Source of the DNA: Oscillospiraceae bacterium
Lineage (GTDB): Bacteria > Bacillota > Clostridia > Oscillospirales > CAG-272
Reading direction: 5' to 3'
NCBI GenBank assembly: GCA_015065455.1
Contig: SVQI01000013.1
Location: 1 to 46,835, forward strand
Length of the DNA stretch: 46,835 nt
Position numbers and translations under genes: made by a program. Positions 1-8,329 of this stretch are shown here, one piece after another (position 1 is the first letter of the stretch; each line of letters begins with the position of its first letter). The notes beneath the pieces are model-generated. The model had not been told where the DNA came from and made no database searches. It worked only from the letters and a program-made list of their open reading frames with translations.

Positions 1-145
1 ACAAGGGGAGGAGAGTTCCGATCCTCCCCTCCCCTCGACCCCTCTCTTTCAAACGGCCGAGGGCGTTCCTCCCTCGGCACCCTCCTTTTGTTCGCAGAAA
101 TGGTATTGCCAGATTGGTAGGGACAGGCGTCCCCGACTGTCCGTT
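1..145 (-). repeat. Dispersed mosaic repeat, copy A (truncated by window start)
   Basis: Read on the minus strand, this stretch matches the central module of the larger repeat blocks near 10.2, 22.7, 29.7 and 36.4 kb. It has the CCTACCAA...GGCAATACC lead-in, then a G-rich hairpin with stem GCCGAGGG/CCCTCGGC, then the CGTTTG end. An extra stem-loop GGACAG/CTGTCC sits at about 122-142. It is the only copy in the opposite orientation, and its far end lies outside the window. No gene is seen here. Confidence 0.7.
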
Positions 146-191
146 ATGCAAAAGATTTATTATCTTTTATATGTTTTCTAAGAATCGGTAG

Positions 192-1493
192 TCATTTTAT
201 TTTTATATTTTTTGTGGCAGGGTTATCAATAAGTCTGCCGTTTTCGTTAAATCTTGAACCGTGGCAGGGACAGTCCCACGTATGCTCGATTGGATTCCAT
301 TTTAATGCACACCCAAGATGTGAACAACGCTTTGTCGTCGGAGTCAGTAGGTTTACTGTTGCTTCAAACGCGTTAACTGCCAACTGAGGATGCAACATAC
401 TTCTTGACGGAGAGAACACCTCGCTGTACGGATTTTTCTTTCCCTGAACCATATCACATAAAATCATTGCAGAAACCATTGACGAGGTCATACCCCATTT
501 ATTAAATCCCGTCGCAACGTACATATTTTCGGTACTGCCCGAATATTCGCCGATATAGGAAATACCGTCAAGCGTCATACAGTCCTGGGTTGCCCAATGA
601 TACTTTTCTTTTGCGCTTGGATAGTAGGTTGAAACAACACCTCTCAGCTCTTGCCAGTTCCCACCCTCTTTTCCAGTTCGATGGCTTCCTCCGCCCAAAA
701 GCAACATATTCCCATAATTACGAAAAGATAAGCCTTTCTTGTCCTCGTCTACGTACATTCCGTTTACGTCGGCGGCATTCTCAAGCGCAATCACGTAGGA
801 ACGGTGCTGATACATTTTCAAAAAATAACTTCCGTGTTTATTAATAAATGGAAAATGGGTTGCCACTATTAATTTTTTGGCAGTTATTTTTCCGTAGTTG
901 GTGTAGGCAGTTGTTCCAACTAATTCATTTACTGTCGTATGCTCATATATATTTAACCCTTTTGATATTGACTGAACAAATTCAAGAACGTTGAACTGAG
1001 CTTGGTTTTTAAATCTCACAGCCCCTGCAACACCAAACGGCAAAGATGTTTTTGACACAAAATCTGCTTTATACCCTATTTTTTCGAGAGCTTTTATCTC
1101 TTTTTCAATCTTTTTTCGGTCATTGAGAGAATAGACGTAGTTATCCTTATTCTCAAAATGGCAGTCGATATCCTTGCACATCTCACGGTATTTATCTATT
1201 GCCTGCAAGTTTATATCAAGATACTGCCTTGCTTTCTCAACACCGTAATTATTTATAATTTTATCATATATAAGCCCGTGCTGAGCCGTAATCTTTGCCG
1301 TCGTATTTTTTGTCGTACCGTTACACAAGGTCTGCGATTCGACAAGTATATAATCTACCCCTTTCTGTTTCAGCATATATGCGCACAATATTCCCGCCAA
1401 GCCTCCGCCTATAATAAGCACGTCGGTTTTTTTATCGCCTTTTAATCTTTCAAAGCTGTTTACTTCAACCGACTCTTCCCACACAGATTTCAT
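192..1493 (-). CDS. FAD-dependent oxidoreductase with C-terminal Rieske [2Fe-2S] domain
   Basis: About 433 residues. The N-terminal half is a DAO-type FAD/NAD(P)-binding fold with the dinucleotide motif GGGLAG at residues 29-34 and an acidic residue after the second strand (VES). The last 45 residues are a Rieske domain with CSHLGC and CPCHGSRF, which supply the two Cys and two His ligands of a 2Fe-2S cluster. This architecture is known from the YhfW/PuuB-like family. The substrate cannot be read from sequence, but electron transfer from an amine-type substrate or a role in redox stress is plausible. I chose the ATG at 1493 because GGGAGGG lies just upstream; the open frame extends 25 codons further without a good ribosome site. 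The gene follows dnaJ on the same strand but is separated from it by a hairpin, so it is probably a separate unit. Confidence 0.9.
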   Translation of the reverse strand: MKSVWEESVEVNSFERLKGDKKTDVLIIGGGLAGILCAYMLKQKGVDYILVESQTLCNGTTKNTTAKITAQHGLIYDKIINNYGVEKARQYLDINLQAIDKYREMCKDIDCHFENKDNYVYSLNDRKKIEKEIKALEKIGYKADFVSKTSLPFGVAGAVRFKNQAQFNVLEFVQSISKGLNIYEHTTVNELVGTTAYTNYGKITAKKLIVATHFPFINKHGSYFLKMYQHRSYVIALENAADVNGMYVDEDKKGLSFRNYGNMLLLGGGSHRTGKEGGNWQELRGVVSTYYPSAKEKYHWATQDCMTLDGISYIGEYSGSTENMYVATGFNKWGMTSSMVSAMILCDMVQGKKNPYSEVFSPSRSMLHPQLAVNAFEATVNLLTPTTKRCSHLGCALKWNPIEHTWDCPCHGSRFNENGRLIDNPATKNIKIK

Positions 1494-1576
1494 AAAACCC
1501 TCCCGATAAATAAAAATCTTTTGTTTTATTGTCCCCTGTGTCTGCATTTTTATTACAAATTTACACATAAAAAGTA

Positions 1577-1612
1577 ATCCCCGACAGATAAAAATCTGTC
1601 GGGGGTTTAATT
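1577..1612 (-). terminator. Terminator after dnaJ
   Basis: A perfect stem CCCGACAGAT/ATCTGTCGGG with an AAAA/TTTT loop lies just past the dnaJ stop. T-rich sequence flanks it on both strands, so it can end the heat-shock transcript and possibly also act in the other direction. Confidence 0.75.
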
Positions 1613-1622
1613 TTTTACCGTA

Positions 1623-2759
1623 TTATTTATCTTTTCCGAATATCTTTTTCATAAAGGATTCTTTTTTAGTGTAGTTAGAATTTCCGCAAAGCTCGGCAAA
1701 GTTCTTCAGAGCGTCCTTTTGAGTATTTGAAAGTCCTTTTGGGACTTCAACAATAACTCTGAATATCAAATCTCCCTTATTCTTTGAACGGGGACTCTGG
1801 ATACCCTTACCGCGAAGTGTAAATCTTGTATCCGTCTGCGTTCCCTCGGGGATAGTATACTTTATCTTTCCCTCGAGAGTCGGAATATCTATCTCTGCGC
1901 CCAAAGCAGCTTCAACAAACGTTACGGGAACGTCGCAGTAAATATCATATCCGTTACGTTCAAAAACAGTGTGAGGTCTAACAGATACTGTAACGTATAG
2001 GTCACCGTAGCCACCGCCGTTACGTCCTGCATTACCCATATTTCTGACTATAACAGTATTTCCGTCATCAATTCCGACGGGAATTGAAACTTCAACGTTT
2101 TTCTTAACTCTGACATAACCCGTTCCGCGACAGTTTGTACAAGGGCTTTTGATAATCTTACCCTTTCCTCCGCACGCATCACACGTTTTTGTCGTCTGGA
2201 ACATACCGAGTGCCGTTCTTTGAGTAACTCTTACCTGACCGCTTCCACCGCAGGTCTTACAGGTCTCAGCTGACGTACCCTTCTGCGCACCGCTGCCCGA
2301 GCAATCCTCGCACATTTCTATTCGGTTATACGTTATTTCCTTCTTGCAACCAAAAACAGCCTCTTCAAAAGAAATTGTCAAATGAGCGCGAAGATCATCT
2401 CCTCTTTCGGGCGCATTTCTTCTTGAATAGGACGACTGACCGCCACCGAAAAAGCTACTGAATATATCACCGAAATCAAAACCGCCAAAGCCACCGAAAT
2501 CACCGTATCCACCGCCACCCATATTGGGATCGACACCCGCGTGTCCGTATTGGTCGTAACGTGCCTTTTTCTCGCTGTCACTTAATACAGCGTAAGCTTC
2601 GTTGATTTCTTTAAACTTCTTTTCTGCTTCCTTGTCCCCGGGGTTCATATCGGGATGGTACTGTTTTGCAAGCTTTCTGTACGCTTTCTTTATGCTCTGT
2701 TCGTCTGACGACTTGTCAACCCCAAGCACCTCATAGTAATCCCGTTTATTATCCGCCAT
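1623..2759 (-). CDS. dnaJ: Chaperone protein DnaJ
   Basis: 378 residues, the full family length. The J domain at residues 1-70 carries the HPD motif (35-37) that stimulates the DnaK ATPase. A Gly/Phe-rich linker follows (about 75-115). Then come four CxxCxGxG zinc-binding repeats (CEDCSGSG, CKTCGGSG, CDACGGKG, CTNCRGTG) and the C-terminal substrate-binding region. Type I DnaJ works with DnaK and GrpE in protein folding in the cytoplasm. It is the last gene of hrcA-grpE-dnaK-dnaJ, 72 bp after dnaK. A stem-loop in that gap may set its level relative to dnaK. Confidence 0.98.
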   Translation of the reverse strand: MADNKRDYYEVLGVDKSSDEQSIKKAYRKLAKQYHPDMNPGDKEAEKKFKEINEAYAVLSDSEKKARYDQYGHAGVDPNMGGGGYGDFGGFGGFDFGDIFSSFFGGGQSSYSRRNAPERGDDLRAHLTISFEEAVFGCKKEITYNRIEMCEDCSGSGAQKGTSAETCKTCGGSGQVRVTQRTALGMFQTTKTCDACGGKGKIIKSPCTNCRGTGYVRVKKNVEVSIPVGIDDGNTVIVRNMGNAGRNGGGYGDLYVTVSVRPHTVFERNGYDIYCDVPVTFVEAALGAEIDIPTLEGKIKYTIPEGTQTDTRFTLRGKGIQSPRSKNKGDLIFRVIVEVPKGLSNTQKDALKNFAELCGNSNYTKKESFMKKIFGKDK

Positions 2760-2791
2760 ATATTACCTCTTTTATTTTATGTAACAAACAT

Positions 2792-2819
2792 ACTGTTGGC
2801 AATAAAAATTGCCAACAGT
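2792..2819 (-). other. Stem-loop between dnaK and dnaJ
   Basis: A perfect 12-bp stem ACTGTTGGCAAT/ATTGCCAACAGT with a four-base loop sits between the dnaK stop and the dnaJ ribosome site. On the transcribed minus strand it is not followed by a clean U-run. It is therefore more likely an mRNA processing or stability element, or a weak attenuator, than a full terminator. Confidence 0.65.
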
Positions 2820-2831
2820 TTTGTAGTTTTA

Positions 2832-4664
2832 TTACTGATTTGTCTTGTCCTCATAATCAGCGTAGAAGGTGTCACCCTGCTGTCCGCCGTTATTGCCGCC
2901 GTTGTTTCCTGCGCCGGCATCACCCTGAGGAGCCTGCTGTGCATAAAGCTTTTCGCTAAGCTTATAGAATGCCTGCTGAAGAGCTTCTGTATCAGCCTTG
3001 ATATTTTCTGTATTATCAGTCTTAACTGTTTCTTTAAGCTTTTCAACAGCCGCCTTAACGTCAGCCATATCGGATTCGGGAAGCTTATCGCCTACTTCGT
3101 TCATTGTCTTTTCAGACTGGAAGATAAGGCTTTCTGCCTGGTTCTTAACTTCAACAGCTTCTTTAAGCTTCTTGTCTTCTTCAGCATACTTTTCAGCTTC
3201 TTTAACTGCCTTTTCAATATCTTCCTGACTCATATTTGTGGAAGACGTGATAGTAATATGCTGTTCTTTTCCTGTTCCCTTATCTGTTGCAGTAACGTTT
3301 ACGATACCGTTTGCATCAATATCGAAAGTAACTTCGATCTGCGGAACGCCTCTGGGAGCAGCGGGAATGCCGTCAAGGATAAATCTGCCGAGAGTTGTGT
3401 TACCCTTAGCCATATCTCTTTCACCCTGAAGAACGTGAATTTCAACCGATGTCTGTCCGTCAGCTGCAGTTGAGTAGATCTGGCTCTTCTTTACGGGGAT
3501 AGTTGTATTTCTGTCAATAATGCGGTTAAATACGCCGCCGAGTGTTTCAATACCGAGTGAAAGGGGTGTTACGTCGAGAAGGAGAAGGTCTTTTACTTCG
3601 CCGCCGAGTACGCCTGCCTGAACAGCAGCACCGATAGCAACACATTCATCGGGGTTAATGCCCTTGAAAGGCTCTTTTCCGATAAAGTTCTTAACAGCTT
3701 CCTGAACTGCAGGAATTCTTGTAGAACCGCCAACAAGAAGAACCTTGTCGATCTGTGAGGGCGAAAGTCCTGCATCGGAAAGTGCTCTCTTTGTGGGAAC
3801 CATTGTAGCTTCAACGAGGTCTGCTGTAAGCTCGTTAAACTTAGCTCTTGTCAAAGTTGCATCAAAGTGCTTGGGACCTGTAGCATCTGCTGTAATAAAG
3901 GGAAGGTTAATGTTTGAAGAAGCCATACCGGAAAGCTCAATCTTAGCCTTTTCTGCAGCTTCCTTGAGTCTCTGAAGTGCCATCTTATCCTGACGGAGAT
4001 CAATTCCGTTTTCTTTCTGGAACGTATCTGCAATCCAGTCGATAACTCTCTGGTCGAAGTCATCGCCGCCGAGCTTATTGTTACCTGCTGTTGCCAATAC
4101 TTCAAATACGCCATCGCTGATTTCAAGCAATGATACGTCGAAAGTACCGCCACCAAGGTCGAAAATCATAATCTTCTGTTCTTCTTCCTTATCCATACCG
4201 TAAGCAAGTGCTGCAGCTGTAGGCTCGTTGATAATTCTGAGAACTTCAAGACCTGCGATCTTACCTGCATCTTTTGTTGCCTGACGCTGTGCATCTGAGA
4301 AGTATGCGGGAACTGTAATAACTGCCTGAGTTACGGGTGTTCCGAGGTATGCTTCTGCATCAGCCTTAAGCTTCTGAAGAATCATAGAAGAAATTTCCTG
4401 AGGTGAATATGTCTTATCGTCCACCTTTACTTTGTAGTCAGAACCCATTTCTCTCTTAACGGACATAATAGTTCTGTCGGGGTTTGTAATACCCTGTCTT
4501 TTTGCAACCTGACCTACCATTCTTTCGCCGGTCTTAGAAAAAGCAACAACCGAGGGAGTAGTTCTCGCACCTTCGGGATTGGGTATAACAATAGGCTCTC
4601 CGCCTTCATATACTGCTACACAAGAGTTTGTTGTTCCTAAGTCAATTCCAATAATTTTTGCCAT
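2832..4664 (-). CDS. dnaK: Molecular chaperone DnaK (Hsp70)
   Basis: 610 residues. The N-terminal ATPase domain carries [14 protein letters not shown], the [10 protein letters not shown] phosphate motif and [14 protein letters not shown]. The substrate-binding domain and helical lid follow, ending in a flexible Gly/Asn-rich tail. Like other Gram-positive DnaK proteins it has the shorter nucleotide-binding domain. It binds exposed hydrophobic segments in an ATP-driven cycle with DnaJ and GrpE. It is third in the heat-shock operon, 48 bp after grpE, with GGAGG close before the ATG. A 225-codon open frame on the opposite strand is a shadow of this gene. Confidence 0.99.
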   Translation of the reverse strand: MAKIIGIDLGTTNSCVAVYEGGEPIVIPNPEGARTTPSVVAFSKTGERMVGQVAKRQGITNPDRTIMSVKREMGSDYKVKVDDKTYSPQEISSMILQKLKADAEAYLGTPVTQAVITVPAYFSDAQRQATKDAGKIAGLEVLRIINEPTAAALAYGMDKEEEQKIMIFDLGGGTFDVSLLEISDGVFEVLATAGNNKLGGDDFDQRVIDWIADTFQKENGIDLRQDKMALQRLKEAAEKAKIELSGMASSNINLPFITADATGPKHFDATLTRAKFNELTADLVEATMVPTKRALSDAGLSPSQIDKVLLVGGSTRIPAVQEAVKNFIGKEPFKGINPDECVAIGAAVQAGVLGGEVKDLLLLDVTPLSLGIETLGGVFNRIIDRNTTIPVKKSQIYSTAADGQTSVEIHVLQGERDMAKGNTTLGRFILDGIPAAPRGVPQIEVTFDIDANGIVNVTATDKGTGKEQHITITSSTNMSQEDIEKAVKEAEKYAEEDKKLKEAVEVKNQAESLIFQSEKTMNEVGDKLPESDMADVKAAVEKLKETVKTDNTENIKADTEALQQAFYKLSEKLYAQQAPQGDAGAGNNGGNNGGQQGDTFYADYEDKTNQ

Positions 4665-4712
4665 AATAGTTTTTCCTCCGTATATATGTTAGTTTTATAT
4701 TTTTCAAAAATA

Positions 4713-5273
4713 TTAGTTTGCAACCTTGACCATTGCATATCTTATGATCTTGTCGCCTTTTTTATATCCTTTGCTGAACGTTTCAACAACCATATTTTCA
4801 CCAAAATTTTCATCTTCTATGTGCATTACTGCATTATGAAAATTGGGATCAAATTCTTTATTGTCGGTTTCTATTTCTTCGACTCCCATCTTTGCAAAAA
4901 TATCTTTCATCATATTGAGAGTCAAATTAACCCCCTCGCCGAGATTTCCGCTGTCAGCAAAACTTACCGCGCGTTCAAGATTGTCAAGAATGGGAAGTAA
5001 TTCCTTTACAGCGTCTACGTAAGCGTCGCTGTATATTCCCTCTTTTTCTTTTGCAACTCTTTTTCTGAAATTGTCGTATTCAGCTACAACGCGAAGATAT
5101 TTGTCTGTTTGTTCTGCAAGCTTTTCGTTTGCAATTTCGAGCTCTTTTTTCATCTCGTCAATTTCTTTTTTGGAGCACTTCTTTTCCTTTTTCTCGGAAT
5201 TGTTTTTATTTTCCTTTTCAGTATCCTCGTTCTCCAAGATTTCCTCTACTGTTTCATTCATCTGCTCAGCCAT
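4713..5273 (-). CDS. grpE: Nucleotide exchange factor GrpE
   Basis: About 186 residues from the chosen start. The N-terminal 60 residues are highly charged (Glu/Lys rich), followed by the long helix that dimerises GrpE and the C-terminal beta domain (NPNFH-like region and GY..GDKIIRYAMVKV). It releases ADP from DnaK. I prefer the ATG at 5273 over the one seven codons upstream because GGAGGAG lies four bases before it. That ribosome site is inside the end of hrcA, and the two genes overlap by 8 bp, so their translation is probably coupled. Confidence 0.97.
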   Translation of the reverse strand: MAEQMNETVEEILENEDTEKENKNNSEKKEKKCSKKEIDEMKKELEIANEKLAEQTDKYLRVVAEYDNFRKRVAKEKEGIYSDAYVDAVKELLPILDNLERAVSFADSGNLGEGVNLTLNMMKDIFAKMGVEEIETDNKEFDPNFHNAVMHIEDENFGENMVVETFSKGYKKGDKIIRYAMVKVAN

Positions 5274-6348
5274 TTTCTCCTCCGTTTTTACCATCAGGCA
5301 AGCTGTTCTGATTTATATCAAACATGCCTCTTATATTTTCTGACAAAAGATCAAGTGTCGTTACTACCTTTGAATAGTCCATTCTGCGAGGACCGATTAC
5401 GCCGATAGCGCCCACTACCTTGTCGTTTGCTGTTATCGTCTTAAAAATAATTGTTGAATTGCTCATAATATCAACAGAATTTTCTTTTCCGATAAGTATA
5501 TTTATTATATCCTTCTGGGAATTGCTTATTAAGTCTATAATATCTTCTTTTTGTTCAAGCATTCCGATAAGTGAACGAAGCTCAGAACGGTTTGAATACT
5601 CGGGAAACTCAAGCAATCTGTTTACCTGCTCTACCTTTACGTCGCCTCGGTCTATTTCCTTTACCGTATCGTAAATACACTTGATTATCGGTTCTACGAT
5701 AGCCTCGTATCCAAACATACATTTCTGTATTTCAAGTATCGATGAATACGATAGCTCATCTATTTTTATTCCCGCAACGTGTGTATTCAATAGCTGACTC
5801 AGACGATCTGTTACATTTACGTTTATTTCAACAGACGTCTTTATAAGCTTTGTATTGGCAACACCCGTATTAGATACCATAACGAGCACGAAGCTGTGAC
5901 TGTCAACGAAAACAGTATTGAAATTTGTAATAACTACCTGGACGGGTCTCGGCTTAACCGTTATTGCCGTATAGTTCGTTATGCTTGAAAACAATCTGCC
6001 CGCCTGCTCAATTATTCTGTCCAATTCGGCTTCCTTCGAGCTCTTCAATGCATCAAGCTGGTCAAGCTCATCTCGTGTAAGTCTGTATCGTTCCATAAGA
6101 GAATCTACGTAAAATCTGTAACCAAGCTCGGACGGTATTCTTCCCGCCGACGTGTGAGGCTGTTCTAAGTATCCAAGCTCTTCAAGCTCTGCCATCTCGT
6201 TTCTTATGGTTGCTGATGAGAAAGCGATATCGTTATTCTGTGTGAGGTATTTTGAACCGACAGGTTCTCCTCTGTCTATATGCGCATCAATAATGGCGCG
6301 GAGTATTTTCTTTTTTCTTTCACTGAGTCCGTCGCCCTTGCCGTACAT
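5266..6348 (-). CDS. hrcA: Heat-inducible transcription repressor HrcA
   Basis: About 360 residues. An N-terminal winged helix starts with LSERKKKILRAIIDAHI and contains SSATIRNEMAELEELGYLEQPHTSAGRIPS, the family's most conserved stretch. A GAF-like dimerisation region follows. HrcA binds CIRCE operators and is kept active by GroEL in characterised species. I chose the ATG at 6348, preceded by GGGGGAAGG; a GTG five codons upstream would lie before that ribosome site. It is the first gene of the operon, directly downstream of two CIRCE sites, so it should repress itself along with grpE, dnaK and dnaJ. Confidence 0.97.
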   Translation of the reverse strand: MYGKGDGLSERKKKILRAIIDAHIDRGEPVGSKYLTQNNDIAFSSATIRNEMAELEELGYLEQPHTSAGRIPSELGYRFYVDSLMERYRLTRDELDQLDALKSSKEAELDRIIEQAGRLFSSITNYTAITVKPRPVQVVITNFNTVFVDSHSFVLVMVSNTGVANTKLIKTSVEINVNVTDRLSQLLNTHVAGIKIDELSYSSILEIQKCMFGYEAIVEPIIKCIYDTVKEIDRGDVKVEQVNRLLEFPEYSNRSELRSLIGMLEQKEDIIDLISNSQKDIINILIGKENSVDIMSNSTIIFKTITANDKVVGAIGVIGPRRMDYSKVVTTLDLLSENIRGMFDINQNSLPDGKNGGENG

Positions 6349-6387
6349 ATATCCTTCCCCCACTTTCTTTTGTATTTTTCTACCAAT

Positions 6388-6414
6388 TTAGCACTCAGAT
6401 ACAACAAGTGCTAA
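6388..6414 (-). promoter_or_regulatory. CIRCE operator 1 (hrcA 5' leader)
   Basis: TTAGCACTC, nine bases, AAGTGCTAA. It matches the CIRCE consensus (TTAGCACTC-N9-GAGTGCTAA) except for one base. It lies between the predicted transcription start and the hrcA ribosome site, so bound HrcA would block elongation or initiation. Confidence 0.93.
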
Positions 6415-6425
6415 ACGATATATAC

Positions 6426-6454
6426 AATGTACCATTATCACTCGCGATTGTCAA
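6426..6454 (-). promoter_or_regulatory. Sigma-A promoter of the hrcA-grpE-dnaK-dnaJ operon
   Basis: On the minus strand a perfect -35 box TTGACA (6449-6454) is followed after 17 bases by TACATT (6426-6431). The -35 box lies inside CIRCE site 2, and CIRCE site 1 lies just downstream of the expected start. Confidence 0.8.
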
Positions 6455-6461
6455 GTGCTAA
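6435..6461 (-). promoter_or_regulatory. CIRCE operator 2 (overlaps -35 box)
   Basis: TTATCACTC, nine bases, AAGTGCTAA, with two departures from the consensus. It covers the -35 hexamer of the operon promoter, so HrcA binding here would block RNA polymerase directly. Confidence 0.85.
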
Positions 6462-6604
6462 AGCATATATTATTGTTAATATTTTATTAAATTTCCACAT
6501 TTTCCGTAAAAAAAGGATTATAATACACCTATAAATAAATTTTTATCATATTTATATATACGTTTATTACATTTTTTGACAACAATAGCGGAGAAACAGT
6601 AAAA

Positions 6605-8329
6605 ATGAAAACGATGTTAAAATACCTGATACCGTTAAGGAAACGTATGACGGTCGGATTTATAATCAAATGCTTAGGCACTATGATTGAGCTTTTGATT
6701 CCCTACATACTTACACATATACTGAAAAACGTCGTCGTTACGGAAAATCTTTATAAAGTTCTTTTCTGGGGTATGCTTATGCTTGCATGCGCCGGTTCTG
6801 CCTGTGTATGTAACGTTGTTGCAAACAGAATGGCTGCAAGGGTTTCAAAAATATTCTCCGAAAGAATGAGAAAAGACCTGTTTGAAAAAACAATGAAGCT
6901 TTCAGCCAGTCAGACAGACAAGTTTTCAATTCCGTCGCTTGAATCAAGAATAACAACGGATACGTATAACGTACATAACTTTATCGGTATGATGCAAAGA
7001 ATGGGAGTAAGAGCTCCTATACTTTTGCTCGGCGGAATTATTATAACGATGATTATGGACAGCTTCCTTTCGCTCGTTATGATTGCAATATTGCCATTTA
7101 TATTCGTTACTGTTTTTACTATTTCAAAAAGAGGTGTACCCTTGTACGCGGGAGTTCAACGCTCGGTTGACGGTATGGTGCGCGTTGTAAGAGAGGATAT
7201 GCAGGGTATACGCGTAATAAAAGCATTGTCAAAAAACAATTACGAAAATCAGCGTTACGATAAAGTAAATCTTAAGCTTTCAAAAGACGAACGCCGCGCG
7301 GGAACTATTATGGGCGTTGTAAACCCAATTATGACTATGCTTATGAACTTCGGTATAACAGCCGTAGTAGCAATGAGCGCTTTACGTGTTTCAAAAGGAT
7401 TATCATCTCCTGAAACGGTTATTGCTTTTATGCAATATTTCACATTGATTTCGATGGCTATGATGTCGGTTTCAAGAATGTTCGTTATGTATACCAAATG
7501 TGCCGCATCTGCAAACAGAATTGCCGAGGTGCTTAATACACCCGTTGATTTAGAGGTAATGGGAGCTGACGACACTGCGGTCATTGATACGGATAAACAT
7601 ATTGTTTTTAAAGACGTATGCTTTTCATATCTCGGAAAAACAAATCAGCTTGAAAACATCAGCTTCTCTCTTGAGAGAGGCGGAACGCTCGGTATAATCG
7701 GAGCTACGGGAAGCGGTAAATCGACTCTCGTAAAACTGCTACTGCGTTTTTACGATACGACAAGCGGTCAAATTTATATAAACGGAAGAGACATCCGCAC
7801 TATTGACAAAGACGAGCTTACAAGTATGTTCGGAGTAGCTCTTCAGAACGACTTTTTGTATGCCGATACAATTGAAGAAAATATTATTTTCGGACGCGAT
7901 TTATCACATGAAGACGTGGTAAGTGCGGCAAAGATTGCGCAGGCAGACAGCTTTATAACCTCATTCCACGACGGGTACGAACATCTTCTATCACCAAAAG
8001 CTACAAACATTTCGGGCGGTCAGAAGCAACGCGTTCTGATATCGAGAGCAATAGCCGCGCGCCCCGATATTCTTATACTCGACGACAGCTCATCTGCTCT
8101 TGACTATAAGACAGACGCAAATCTCAGACTTGCTCTGAAAGAAAATATGAAAGAGTCTACCATAGTAACTGTTGCGCAAAGAGTAAGCTCTATCAAGGAT
8201 TGCGATATTATAATCGTACTTGACCACGGCAAGATTATTGGAATCGGCAAGCACGAACATCTGCTTGACACCTGCCCGGAATATAAAGAAATAAGCGATT
8301 CACAGATGGGGGGTGCTTTGATTGACTAG
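6605..8329 (+). CDS. ABC exporter half-transporter, subunit with degenerate ATP site
   Basis: 574 residues: a six-helix exporter membrane domain (about 1-310) fused to an ATPase domain. The Walker A motif GATGSGKST is near residue 365. The signature NISGGQ (near 468) is canonical. However, the catalytic Glu after Walker B is Asp (LILDDSS, near 492) and the switch His is Gln (AQR). In characterised heterodimeric exporters (TM287/288, BmrCD, TmrAB types) such changes mark the non-hydrolysing site. It overlaps the next gene by 8 bp, so the two are made together. The substrate is unknown; drug, lipid or peptide export are all possible. A -10 box TATAAT lies at 6519-6524 with a poor -35. GGAG precedes the start. 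Confidence 0.93.
   Translation: MKTMLKYLIPLRKRMTVGFIIKCLGTMIELLIPYILTHILKNVVVTENLYKVLFWGMLMLACAGSACVCNVVANRMAARVSKIFSERMRKDLFEKTMKLSASQTDKFSIPSLESRITTDTYNVHNFIGMMQRMGVRAPILLLGGIIITMIMDSFLSLVMIAILPFIFVTVFTISKRGVPLYAGVQRSVDGMVRVVREDMQGIRVIKALSKNNYENQRYDKVNLKLSKDERRAGTIMGVVNPIMTMLMNFGITAVVAMSALRVSKGLSSPETVIAFMQYFTLISMAMMSVSRMFVMYTKCAASANRIAEVLNTPVDLEVMGADDTAVIDTDKHIVFKDVCFSYLGKTNQLENISFSLERGGTLGIIGATGSGKSTLVKLLLRFYDTTSGQIYINGRDIRTIDKDELTSMFGVALQNDFLYADTIEENIIFGRDLSHEDVVSAAKIAQADSFITSFHDGYEHLLSPKATNISGGQKQRVLISRAIAARPDILILDDSSSALDYKTDANLRLALKENMKESTIVTVAQRVSSIKDCDIIIVLDHGKIIGIGKHEHLLDTCPEYKEISDSQMGGALID

Noticed and set aside
2796..3473. A 225-codon open frame opposite dnaK
   Set aside because: It is a shadow of dnaK codon use; there is no ribosome site and no known family, and dnaK on the other strand is certain.
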